Shown here piece by piece: positions 21,709 through 30,093 of a stretch of DNA of 64,000 bases. Position 1 is the stretch's first letter, and every line of letters starts with the position of its first letter. Location of the stretch: contig CAAGKM010000043.1 in assembly GCA_900770395.1 (NCBI GenBank), positions 248,001 through 312,000 of the forward strand, given 5' to 3'. The position numbers and the translations under genes were made by a program. Source of the stretch: an uncultured Prevotella sp. (lineage in GTDB: Bacteria; Bacteroidota; Bacteroidia; Bacteroidales; Bacteroidaceae). The notes beneath the pieces were generated by a model. The model saw only the letters and a list, made by a program, of their open reading frames with translations, was not told where the DNA came from and ran no database searches.

Positions 21709-24594
21709 GTGAAGAGACAAACTCTTATATTTATAATATTGTGCGCGGTCATTGCGACAATGGCTACGGGATATTCCACACCGAGAAGGGACAAGCGTGA
21801 GAGTGCCGATAAGGACACAGCCTTGTTTCAGAAGGATTCTGTGGAACAGGATACCGTTGTCCCTGCCGGAATGCCTGCCGACACGTCGGCTATTGCTGTT
21901 TATAATGGTCCTGACACAACGAAAATGGACTCGATGCAGCTGGCGATATGGCGACACAACAAGGCAATAGACGACTCACTTGCATTCGACAGTCTGAACC
22001 GCAAGCGCAAGAACGGAATAGACGCTCCAGTGCATTACACCGCCGAGGACTCTATTGTATATGACGCCACGACGGGACTGGCGCATCTCTATGGACAGTC
22101 GACCGTGAAATACACCGACATGGACCTTGCCAGCGAGAAAATATACATCAATCTCGACAGCTCCATAGTGCATGCCACGGGAGCACAGGACTCTACGGGC
22201 ACGCTCTTCGGCACCCCGAGCTTCAAGATGGGAAGCGACGAGTATGAAAGCGACACCATGGCATTCAACTTCAAGACAAAGAAAGGTCTCATCAGTGGTG
22301 TGTACACACAGCAGGAGGACGGCTATCTGACCAGCGAGCTCTCGAAGCGCAACGACAAGGGTGAGCTGTTCCTGCAGCACGGACGCTACACTACCTGCGA
22401 CGAGCCACATCCCGACTTTTATATCGCACTGTCAAGAGCAAAGGTGCGCCCGGGCAAGAACGTGGTGTTTGGTCCGGCATATCTCGTGGTTGCCGACGTG
22501 CCGCTGCCGCTGGCTATACCCTATGGCTTCTTCCCCTTCTCGAAGAGCTACAGCAGCGGACTTATCATGCCAACCTACGGCGACGAGACAGAGCGTGGAT
22601 TCTATCTGCGCGACGGTGGATATTACTTTGCCATCAGCGACAGGATGGACCTTAAGCTGCTCGGTGAGATCTACACCAAGGGCTCGTGGGGACTGTCGGC
22701 TGCCAGCAACTACCGCAAGCGCTACCGCTACAGCGGCAGTTTCTTCGCAAGCTACCAGAACACCATCAACGGCGAGAAGAACATGCCCGACTATGCCAAG
22801 CAGACAAGTTTCAAGATTCAGTGGAGCCACCGTCAGGACGCAAAGGCAAATCCCTTCCGCACCCTGTCGGCAAGCGTGAACTTCGCCACCAGCAGCTATG
22901 AGCGCAACAACCTTACCTCGATGTACAACCCGCAGAGCATGACGCAGAGTACGCGTACATCATCGGTGAGCATGACCAATACCTTCTCGAGCATAGGCAT
23001 GACGCTGAGCACCACCATGAACCTCAACCAGAACATGCGCGACTCTACCATAGCCATGACTATGCCCGACGTGAACATCAACATCAGCCGTTTCTATCCG
23101 TTCAAGCGCAAGAAGGCGGCTGGCAAGGAGCGGTGGTATGAGAAGATTTCGATGAGCTACACTGGTCACCTGAGCAACTCAATAACCACGAAGGAGGACA
23201 AGCTGATGCACTCGAGTCTCACGCGCGACTGGCGCAACGGCATGCAGCACACAATTCCTATTCAAGGCAACTTCACGCTGTTTGACTATATTAATATAAA
23301 TCCTTCGATAAACTTCACCGACCGCACATATACCAATAAGGTGAAAAAATCGTGGGATGCCGAGACGGGCAGGGAGGTGAGCGACACTATCGACGGTTTC
23401 TATAATGTGTACAACTGGAGTATGAGCGTGTCGGCATCGACGAAGCTATACGGTATGTACATCCCCAACAGGAAGATTTTCGGCGACAAGATTCAGGCAA
23501 TACGCCACGTCTTCACGCCTAACGTGAGCTTCAACTATGCTCCTGACTTCAGCGCAAGCCGCTACGGATATTACGAGAGCTATCAGCGCACCAATGCCGA
23601 CGGAACAGTGGACCTGGTGGAATACTCGCCTTATCAGGGCTCGCTCTACGGAGTGCCCGGCAAGGGAAAGACGGGAAGCATCTCGATGTCGATATCTAAC
23701 AATGTGGAGATGAAAATCAAAAGCGATGACGACAGTACGGGTGTGAAGAAAATCAGCCTTATCGACGAGCTTGGCGCAAGCATGTCGTATAACCTCGCAA
23801 GCAAGATACGCCCGTGGAGCGATCTCTCCACCAACCTGCGTCTGAAGCTCTCGAAGAGCTACACGTTCAACGTGAATGCCGTGTTCCGCACCTATGCCTA
23901 CGAGCTCGACGAGAACGGCAAGCCCCGTCTCTCGGAGCATACCACACGCTACAGCCAAGGCAAGTTCGGACGTTTCCAGGGCATCAGTCAGAACATCTCA
24001 TATACTCTCGACAACACCAAGGTGGGCAACTTCATAAAGTGGCTTAAGGGTGAACGGGTGAAGAAAGAAGACAAGGACGACCGTAACCGCGATGAGTATG
24101 ACGACGAGGAGGATGAGTATGAGCGCGAGACAAACGAGGACAAGGCTCTGCAGGCAGGACAGCGTGGAGCAAAGCGCGAGAGTGCCGGAAAGGCTGAGAC
24201 CGATGAGGACGGATATATGGCTTTCTCGCTGCCGTGGTCGCTGAGCTTCGGATATGGTATCACCATGAGGGAGAACACTGGCGGTGAGTTCAACTACAAG
24301 ACGATGAACTATCCATACTCCTACACTCAGACGCTCAACTGCTCGGGCAACGTGCGCATCAGTGACGGCTGGAACATCTCGTTCTCCACGGGTTATGACT
24401 TCGACAACAAGAAAATATCAATGACCACAGCGTCGCTTAGCCGCGACCTGCACTGTTTCAATATGTCGTGCTCGGTGGTGCTCGCACCGTATACCAGCTA
24501 TAACTTCTCGTTCCGCTGCAACGCCGCAACGCTCACCGACGCGCTGAAGTATGATAAGCGAAGCTCCTACAGCAATGCCGTGCAGTGGTACTAA
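21709..24594 (+). CDS. lptD: LptD-like LPS-assembly outer-membrane protein
   Basis: 961 aa from GTG 21709. The frame opens with a TTG at 21700, but that codon lies inside the promoter box. Signal peptide KRQTLIFIILCAVIATMATG. An OstA/LptA-like beta-jellyroll follows (DSIVYDATTGLAHLYGQSTV, FKTKKGLISGVYTQQEDGYL, YTTCDEPHPDFYIALSRAKV, LPLAIPYGFFPFS). Then comes a large beta-barrel of alternating polar/hydrophobic strands to the C-terminus (ending SNAVQWY). A charged low-complexity insert (DDRNRDEYDDEEDEYERETN) sits near residue 790. Bacteroidetes LptD inserts LPS or LOS in the outer leaflet. Confidence 0.85.
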   Translation: MKRQTLIFIILCAVIATMATGYSTPRRDKRESADKDTALFQKDSVEQDTVVPAGMPADTSAIAVYNGPDTTKMDSMQLAIWRHNKAIDDSLAFDSLNRKRKNGIDAPVHYTAEDSIVYDATTGLAHLYGQSTVKYTDMDLASEKIYINLDSSIVHATGAQDSTGTLFGTPSFKMGSDEYESDTMAFNFKTKKGLISGVYTQQEDGYLTSELSKRNDKGELFLQHGRYTTCDEPHPDFYIALSRAKVRPGKNVVFGPAYLVVADVPLPLAIPYGFFPFSKSYSSGLIMPTYGDETERGFYLRDGGYYFAISDRMDLKLLGEIYTKGSWGLSAASNYRKRYRYSGSFFASYQNTINGEKNMPDYAKQTSFKIQWSHRQDAKANPFRTLSASVNFATSSYERNNLTSMYNPQSMTQSTRTSSVSMTNTFSSIGMTLSTTMNLNQNMRDSTIAMTMPDVNINISRFYPFKRKKAAGKERWYEKISMSYTGHLSNSITTKEDKLMHSSLTRDWRNGMQHTIPIQGNFTLFDYININPSINFTDRTYTNKVKKSWDAETGREVSDTIDGFYNVYNWSMSVSASTKLYGMYIPNRKIFGDKIQAIRHVFTPNVSFNYAPDFSASRYGYYESYQRTNADGTVDLVEYSPYQGSLYGVPGKGKTGSISMSISNNVEMKIKSDDDSTGVKKISLIDELGASMSYNLASKIRPWSDLSTNLRLKLSKSYTFNVNAVFRTYAYELDENGKPRLSEHTTRYSQGKFGRFQGISQNISYTLDNTKVGNFIKWLKGERVKKEDKDDRNRDEYDDEEDEYERETNEDKALQAGQRGAKRESAGKAETDEDGYMAFSLPWSLSFGYGITMRENTGGEFNYKTMNYPYSYTQTLNCSGNVRISDGWNISFSTGYDFDNKKISMTTASLSRDLHCFNMSCSVVLAPYTSYNFSFRCNAATLTDALKYDKRSSYSNAVQWY

Positions 24595-24623
24595 ACACTG
24601 AACATTCAACACAAAACACTCTT

Positions 24624-26897
24624 ATGGCGCATCTTCCCGAACTCGTGAGCGACCTTGCCCTCATCCTTGTAGTGGCAGGCATCACCACTCTAATTTTTAA
24701 ATGGCTCAAGCAGCCGCTCGTGCTTGGATATATCGTGGCGGGCTTTCTCGTAAGTCCGCAAATGCCTTATACCATGAGCGTGATGAACCGCGACAATGTG
24801 CAGTCGTGGGCTGACATCGGCGTGATATTCCTGCTCTTCGCTCTCGGTCTTGACTTCTCGTTCAAGAAGATCGTGAAGATGGGTGTCGGGCCCGTGATAT
24901 CGGCTTTCACAATTATCTTCAGCATGATGCTCACGGGTTTTACCGTGGGGCATCTGTTCGGCTGGGGCGAGATGGACTGTGTGTTTCTCGGCGGTATGCT
25001 TGCCATGAGCTCCACCACTATTATATATAAGGCGTTCGATGATATGGGACTGCGCCAGCAGCAGTTTGCAGGCATGGTGATGAGCGTGCTCATTCTCGAG
25101 GACATTCTCGCCATTGTGATGATGGTGATGCTGAGTGCCGTGGCGAGGGGCAGCGCCCCCGACGGCGGACAGCTCATGTACAGTGTGCTGAGCATAGGCT
25201 TCTTTCTGATACTGTGGTTTGTGGTGGGAATCTTCGCCATACCGGCATTCTTCCGCAAGGCGCGCCGCATGATGACCGATGAGACCATGCTCATCGTCGC
25301 CATCGGCTTGTGCTGCCTCATGGCTGTTCTCTCCACCAAGGTGGGATTCTCCAGTGCGTTTGGAGCCTTTGTGATGGGAAGCATCCTTGCCGAGACCATC
25401 GAGGCGGATAAGATCATACGCCTTGTGGAGCCAGTGAAGAATCTCTTCGGAGCAGTGTTCTTCGTGTCGGTGGGTATGCTGGTTGAGCCGAGGGTGCTCG
25501 TTGACTATGCCCTGCCCATTGTGGCACTTGTGTTCACAATCCTTATAGGACAGTCAGTGTTTGGCACACTTGGCTATCTTCTTGGCGGGCAGCCGTTGAA
25601 GAGCGCCATGCGCTGCGGCTTCTCGATGGCGCAGATTGGTGAGTTCGCATTTATCATTGCCTCGCTTGGACTGTCGTTGGGCGTGGTGAGCCATTTCCTC
25701 TATCCTGTGGTGGTGGCAGTGAGCGTCATCACGACATTCCTCACACCTTATATGATTCGTGCCGCCCTGCCTGCATACCGCATGCTTGAGCATCGCCTGC
25801 CCGTGCGCGTCACCTCCACGCTCAACCGCATTACGCTTCACAACCACTCAAAGTCATCGGCAAGCACCACCCGTGCCCTGTGGCGCACATTGCTCACTCA
25901 GATGGCAGTCACCACGGCGGTCTATTCCATCATCTCAATATCGGTGCTGCTCATCATGCTCACCTTCTTTCTGCCTTTCATCCGCCACGTCCTTGTGGGC
26001 TGGCACTGGACAGCCAACTTCATCTGCGGAGCCTTGACCGTGCTGCTCATGTCGCCCTTTCTGCGTGCTATTGTGATGAAGAAGAACCACAGCAAGGAGT
26101 TGCAGATTCTTTGGAAGGAGCACATCCTGAACCGTGTGCCTATAATCCTTCTTATTATAATAAAGGTGGTGATAGCCTGCTCGTTCATATTCTATCTCTG
26201 TAATTACCTCAGCCGTTTCACCGACACGCTCATGATTACCATCGCCATAGTGATGGTGGTGCTCATGGTGTTCTCCCGCTCGATAAAGAACGGCTCCATA
26301 CGCCTTGAGCGATTGTTCATGCAGAACCTCCGCAGCCGCGACATCGCCGAGCAGGTGAAGGGGCACAAGCGTCCGCTCTATGAGAACCGTCTGCTCGACC
26401 GTGACGTGCATCTTGCCGACTTCGACGTGCCTATGGACACACAGTGGATGGGACAGCGGCTCAGCGAGCTGCGCCTGCGACAGCGCTTCGGTGTGCATGT
26501 CAGCAGCATCTGGCGTGCCAACAACCGTCTCAATATTCCTGACGGCAACTTTTGCGTTTTTCCCGGTGACCGTCTTCAGGTAATTGGAAGTGATGAGCAG
26601 CTCGCCAAGTTTGGTGCAGCTCTGCGCACTGAGGTGATAGGTGAGGAGATGGACCTTGAGAAGCGTGAGATGCGCCTGCGCCAGATAGTGCTCCGCGGCA
26701 ACAGCCCCTTCATAGGCAAGACCATCGGCGAGAGCGGCATACGTGACAAATATAACTGTATGGTTGTGGGATTGGAGGAGGGTGAGGAAAACTTGTCGTC
26801 GATCAATCCTACACGTCCGTTTGAGAAGGGTGACATCCTTTGGCTTGTGGGCGAGGTGGAGTCGCTTGATGCAATCTGCAATATAGGTATATTGTAA
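24624..26897 (+). CDS. Cation:proton antiporter (CPA2/KefB type) with two TrkA-C domains
   Basis: 757 aa starting at MAHLPELVSD; an earlier in-frame ATG at 24585 overlaps lptD and gives an implausible leader. About twelve membrane helices carry the CPA2 signature, including GVIFLLFALGLDFSFKK, SSTTIIYKAFDDMG and FSSAFGAFVMGSILAET. The C-terminal cytoplasmic half has two TrkA-C (RCK_C) folds: DTQWMGQRLSELRLRQRFGV to FPGDRLQVIGSDE, and LRGNSPFIGKTIGESGIRDK to FEKGDILWLVGE. These sense ligand or ion state. Probably K+/H+ exchange. Starts 29 bp after lptD. Confidence 0.9.
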   Translation: MAHLPELVSDLALILVVAGITTLIFKWLKQPLVLGYIVAGFLVSPQMPYTMSVMNRDNVQSWADIGVIFLLFALGLDFSFKKIVKMGVGPVISAFTIIFSMMLTGFTVGHLFGWGEMDCVFLGGMLAMSSTTIIYKAFDDMGLRQQQFAGMVMSVLILEDILAIVMMVMLSAVARGSAPDGGQLMYSVLSIGFFLILWFVVGIFAIPAFFRKARRMMTDETMLIVAIGLCCLMAVLSTKVGFSSAFGAFVMGSILAETIEADKIIRLVEPVKNLFGAVFFVSVGMLVEPRVLVDYALPIVALVFTILIGQSVFGTLGYLLGGQPLKSAMRCGFSMAQIGEFAFIIASLGLSLGVVSHFLYPVVVAVSVITTFLTPYMIRAALPAYRMLEHRLPVRVTSTLNRITLHNHSKSSASTTRALWRTLLTQMAVTTAVYSIISISVLLIMLTFFLPFIRHVLVGWHWTANFICGALTVLLMSPFLRAIVMKKNHSKELQILWKEHILNRVPIILLIIIKVVIACSFIFYLCNYLSRFTDTLMITIAIVMVVLMVFSRSIKNGSIRLERLFMQNLRSRDIAEQVKGHKRPLYENRLLDRDVHLADFDVPMDTQWMGQRLSELRLRQRFGVHVSSIWRANNRLNIPDGNFCVFPGDRLQVIGSDEQLAKFGAALRTEVIGEEMDLEKREMRLRQIVLRGNSPFIGKTIGESGIRDKYNCMVVGLEEGEENLSSINPTRPFEKGDILWLVGEVESLDAICNIGIL

Positions 26898-26906
26898 GTT
26901 TGGGAT

Positions 26907-27962
26907 ATGACACTAAAAGATTTTTTTGACGAGTGGAACGACGGCAGGGAGACGGTGACCGTGAAGACAAGCGGCAGTACAGGAAAGCCGAAGGAGATGC
27001 AGGTGGAGAAGAAAAGAATGCTTGCATCGGCGCGCGTTACCTGCGACTTTCTCGGGTTGCAGCATGGCGACACGGCGCTGCTGTGCATGTCGTTAGATTA
27101 TATTGCGGGGAAGATGATGGTGGTGAGAAGTATCGAGCGTGGGTTAAGGCTCTTGACTGTAGAGCCAAGCGGTCATCCTATGCAGGGACTCACCAGGGCT
27201 GTTGACCTTGTGGCGATGGTGCCCATGCAGGTGTATAACACACTGCAGGTGGAGAGCGAGCGCAGGCTGCTGATGCAGTCGAAGCACCTGCTCATTGGCG
27301 GCGGGGCGATAGACAGTGAACTGGAGGCTGCGCTGAGGGAGTTTCCCAATGCCGTGTGGAGCACCTACGGCATGACTGAGACTCTGAGCCACATCGCACT
27401 GCGGAGGATTAACGGTAAGGAGGCGAGTCTGTGGTATGTGCCGTTTGACACGGTGGAGGTGAGGCAAAATGCGGACGGATGCCTTGTGATTGACGCTCCA
27501 GAGATATGCAGCGAAACGCTTACTACTAACGATATTGTGGAGATGAACGCCGACGGTAGGCGCTTCAGGATTATTGGACGGAGGGATAATGTGATATGCA
27601 GCGGCGGAGTGAAGATACAGATAGAGGAGGTGGAGGCGCTGCTGAAAGAGCATGTCAATGTGCCTTTTGTCATTACAAAATGTCATGACGGAAAGTTTGG
27701 CGAGGCAGTGGTGATGCTTTATGAGAGTGGCGAACAGAGTTTCGCCACAACGGTGGCAGAAGGCAATGAAAACGGCGCAGACCGTTGTGATAGTCTGCGC
27801 CGTGTGGCTGAGAGTGTTTTGCCGCATTATTGGCGGCCGAGATATTATTTTGCTGTCGATTGTCTGCCTGTTACCGGGACAGGCAAGCCTGCCCGTAAGC
27901 AAGCAGAGCTGTTGGCTGAATCAGCGAGGCTCAATCTCTGCGAAGATTCCACTGCGGAATGA
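26907..27962 (+). CDS. menE: o-Succinylbenzoate-CoA ligase (menaquinone synthesis)
   Basis: 351 aa, the short MenE form of Bacteroidetes. It is an adenylate-forming enzyme that activates o-succinylbenzoate with CoA. Motifs: AMP-binding P-loop VKTSGSTGKPKEMQV (residues about 19-33), A5-type STYGMTETLSHIAL, and the hinge GRRDNVICSGGVKIQIEEVE near residue 230. The C-terminal catalytic lysine is in TGTGKPARKQAE. No other men genes are here. It starts 10 bp after the antiporter. Its 3' end overlaps the convergent lipoprotein gene by 42 bp. Confidence 0.88.
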   Translation: MTLKDFFDEWNDGRETVTVKTSGSTGKPKEMQVEKKRMLASARVTCDFLGLQHGDTALLCMSLDYIAGKMMVVRSIERGLRLLTVEPSGHPMQGLTRAVDLVAMVPMQVYNTLQVESERRLLMQSKHLLIGGGAIDSELEAALREFPNAVWSTYGMTETLSHIALRRINGKEASLWYVPFDTVEVRQNADGCLVIDAPEICSETLTTNDIVEMNADGRRFRIIGRRDNVICSGGVKIQIEEVEALLKEHVNVPFVITKCHDGKFGEAVVMLYESGEQSFATTVAEGNENGADRCDSLRRVAESVLPHYWRPRYYFAVDCLPVTGTGKPARKQAELLAESARLNLCEDSTAE

Positions 27963-28520
27963 CTTGCCGTTTTCAATCACCTTCACGCTGTCGGTGCCGT
28001 CGCTGCGTGTCTTACTGTAAGAGCCTCTGCGCCAGTTGTTGTAGTTGAAGTTGCCGTCATAGTATAAGTCAAACTCGATACTGCGGTTTGTGCCGTCGTT
28101 CATATATCCGCTGAAGCGGCTGCCGCTGATGCGGTAGTCGTAGATATAGACTGGATGCCATGCGTCGTCATCATATCTGATGGTGATAACGGGACCGTCG
28201 TAGTCGTTGTCAACATACCATGTGAAATACGACTGATAGTAGTCGCGGTATGGGCTGCTCACATTGTATCCCGTCTCAACGCCGCGCCCCGATGTGGAAC
28301 TGTCGTAATCATAGTTACCGTTGAGGCTGAAGGTGAAGTTCACACGGTACTCGTCGCCCCTCTCTCCCCAGCGGTCGTATGTGTAGGTGTCGATGTATCC
28401 GCTCCATGAACCGTTCAGCGTGTATGCCACTTCCTGTGCGTCGTCTTCGCAGCTGCTCATTGTGAATATGCCGGCAAAGGCAATGAGCATGGTCTTGAAA
28501 ATTGTCGTAAACTTCTTCAT
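27921..28520 (-). CDS. Hypothetical lipoprotein, 199 aa
   Basis: Starts at ATG 28518-28520 with a lipobox (LIAFAGIFTMSSCEDDAQ, Cys24). A longer frame to 28592 would cover the TAATTTTG promoter box at 28560-28567. The mature part is rich in Tyr, Asp and Trp with beta-strand character (LNGSWSGYIDTYTYDRWGER, WHPVYIYDYRISGSRFSGYM, FDLYYDGNFNYNNWRRGSYS), suggesting a small extracytoplasmic beta-barrel or lipocalin-like fold. Function unknown. The last 42 bp overlap menE tail to tail. Confidence 0.75.
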   Translation of the reverse strand: MKKFTTIFKTMLIAFAGIFTMSSCEDDAQEVAYTLNGSWSGYIDTYTYDRWGERGDEYRVNFTFSLNGNYDYDSSTSGRGVETGYNVSSPYRDYYQSYFTWYVDNDYDGPVITIRYDDDAWHPVYIYDYRISGSRFSGYMNDGTNRSIEFDLYYDGNFNYNNWRRGSYSKTRSDGTDSVKVIENGKSFRSGIFAEIEPR

Positions 28521-28559
28521 AGTCGTTATGTTTTTGTTGTTAATAATCTTTTTATGTTG

Positions 28560-28567
28560 CAAAATTA
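28560..28567 (-). promoter_or_regulatory. -7 box for the 199-aa lipoprotein gene
   Basis: TAATTTTG on the minus strand, 40 bp upstream of the chosen ATG. Confidence 0.5.
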
Positions 28568-28629
28568 CCATTTTGTATCCGTATTCCGTCAATATATATC
28601 CCTAAAGTGATGTAGGGAATCCCCTATTG

Positions 28630-29931
28630 TCATTGTTCCTGGCTTGCATTCTCTTTTTTACCAAATTCGGGATCAATCTTCAACATTGATGTCACGATGT
28701 AGGTGAGTGAGCATGCCACCACCACGATGATGAAGAACATCTGGTAGCTCACCGCCTCCTGCAAGGCTCCGGCAAATAGTCCGGGAATCATCAGCGACAG
28801 TGCCATGAATGCCGTACACAGCGCATAGTGGCTGGTCTTGTGCTCGCCCTGACTATAATATATAAGGTATAGCATGTAGGCGGAGAAGCCGAAGCCGTAG
28901 CCAAACTGCTCGATGAACACGCAGACGTTGATGATGAACAGACTTGATGGCAGGGCATAGCTGAGATATACGTACACGAGGTCGGGCATGGTGATTGCCA
29001 TCACCATGGGCCACAGCCAGCGCTTCAGTCCGTCGCGGCTTGCCACCACACCGCCGAGTATTCCACCGAGGGTGAGACCTATCATTCCCACTGTACCCTG
29101 CACCAGACCGTATTCCGCAGGCGACAGTCCCAATCCTCCATTGTGCGGAGCATCAATGAGGAACAGCGCCGACACCTTGGACAACAATCCCTCTGGCATA
29201 CGGTAGAACAGCATGAAGCATATCGCAGCCACCCATTGGGGCTTCTGGAAGAAGGTCACCACGGTGCGTTTCAACTCATCGGCAATCTGTGAGTAGGTCT
29301 GCCGCTCATGCTCATTGTCCTCGGCAGGGTGGGGCAGCACCCAACTGTGGTAGAGCCACAGGGCGATGAACATTCCTGCCATGAGATAGAACATGAGGCT
29401 CCATGAATATGGAACGCTGCGCGTCACAACCTCAAGGTTGCCGGCAATGGTGACCAGCAATCCCTGTCCGAAGATGGTGGCGATGCGGTAGAACAATGAG
29501 CGGATGCCCACAAACAGTGTCTGGTCGTGCTGGTTGAGTCCCATCATGTAGAAGCCGTCGGCGGCAATGTCGTGGGTGGCGCTCGAGAATGCCATGAGCC
29601 AGAAGAAGCACAGCGTGCTCTGTATGTAAAAGTCGGTGGGGATAGTAAACGCCACGCCGCCCAGTGCCGCTCCGATGAGCACTTGCATGGTGACAATCCA
29701 CCAGCGCTTTGTCTTTATCACATCCACGAACGGGCTCCACAGCGGTTTAATCACCCATGGCAGATAGAGCCACGAGGTGTAGAGCGTTATCTCGGCGTTC
29801 GACAGTCCTAAGCGCTTATACATTATCAGCGAGATAACCGCCACAGTGACATTTGGCAGACTCTCTGCAAAATACAATGACGGCACCCAGCTCCATGGAT
29901 TTCTTCTCAGTCGTTTAATCTGTTTTGACAT
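28630..29931 (-). CDS. AmpG-like MFS permease
   Basis: 433 aa, twelve membrane helices. The N-terminal half (LPNVTVAVISLIMYKRLGLS, SWLYLPWVIKPLWSPFVDVI) and FSSATHDIAADGFYMMGL carry the AmpG-type major-facilitator pattern. AmpG imports anhydromuropeptides from the periplasm for cell-wall recycling. The following gene on the same strand is upstream at 30094-33816 and carries SpoIID/LytB and HIT-like domains, supporting a peptidoglycan-recycling locus. Substrate is inferred. Confidence 0.82.
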   Translation of the reverse strand: MSKQIKRLRRNPWSWVPSLYFAESLPNVTVAVISLIMYKRLGLSNAEITLYTSWLYLPWVIKPLWSPFVDVIKTKRWWIVTMQVLIGAALGGVAFTIPTDFYIQSTLCFFWLMAFSSATHDIAADGFYMMGLNQHDQTLFVGIRSLFYRIATIFGQGLLVTIAGNLEVVTRSVPYSWSLMFYLMAGMFIALWLYHSWVLPHPAEDNEHERQTYSQIADELKRTVVTFFQKPQWVAAICFMLFYRMPEGLLSKVSALFLIDAPHNGGLGLSPAEYGLVQGTVGMIGLTLGGILGGVVASRDGLKRWLWPMVMAITMPDLVYVYLSYALPSSLFIINVCVFIEQFGYGFGFSAYMLYLIYYSQGEHKTSHYALCTAFMALSLMIPGLFAGALQEAVSYQMFFIIVVVACSLTYIVTSMLKIDPEFGKKENASQEQ

Positions 29932-29944
29932 GGTTGTTTATTTT

Positions 29945-30093
29945 TATGGAGTTAGAGGGAGTAAAAAGGAGTTATCGCTCCCTTTGGTCGCTAAAGAGTT
30001 AATGGACGATAGCTTTAAAGGCTTTAACATGTGTCCTCTATCTCCTTCTAACTTCTTCTATCTCCTTCTAACTCCTTCTAACTCCTTCTATAA
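29945..30093. repeat. Low-complexity repeats between AmpG-like and fusion genes
   Basis: The left part has GGAGTTAGAGGGAGTA and AAGGAGTTATCGCTCCC. The right part (about 30037-30095) has CTCCTTCTAA repeated with a 10-bp period. The two halves are partly complementary and could fold into a long imperfect hairpin. No gene is visible. Confidence 0.5.
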
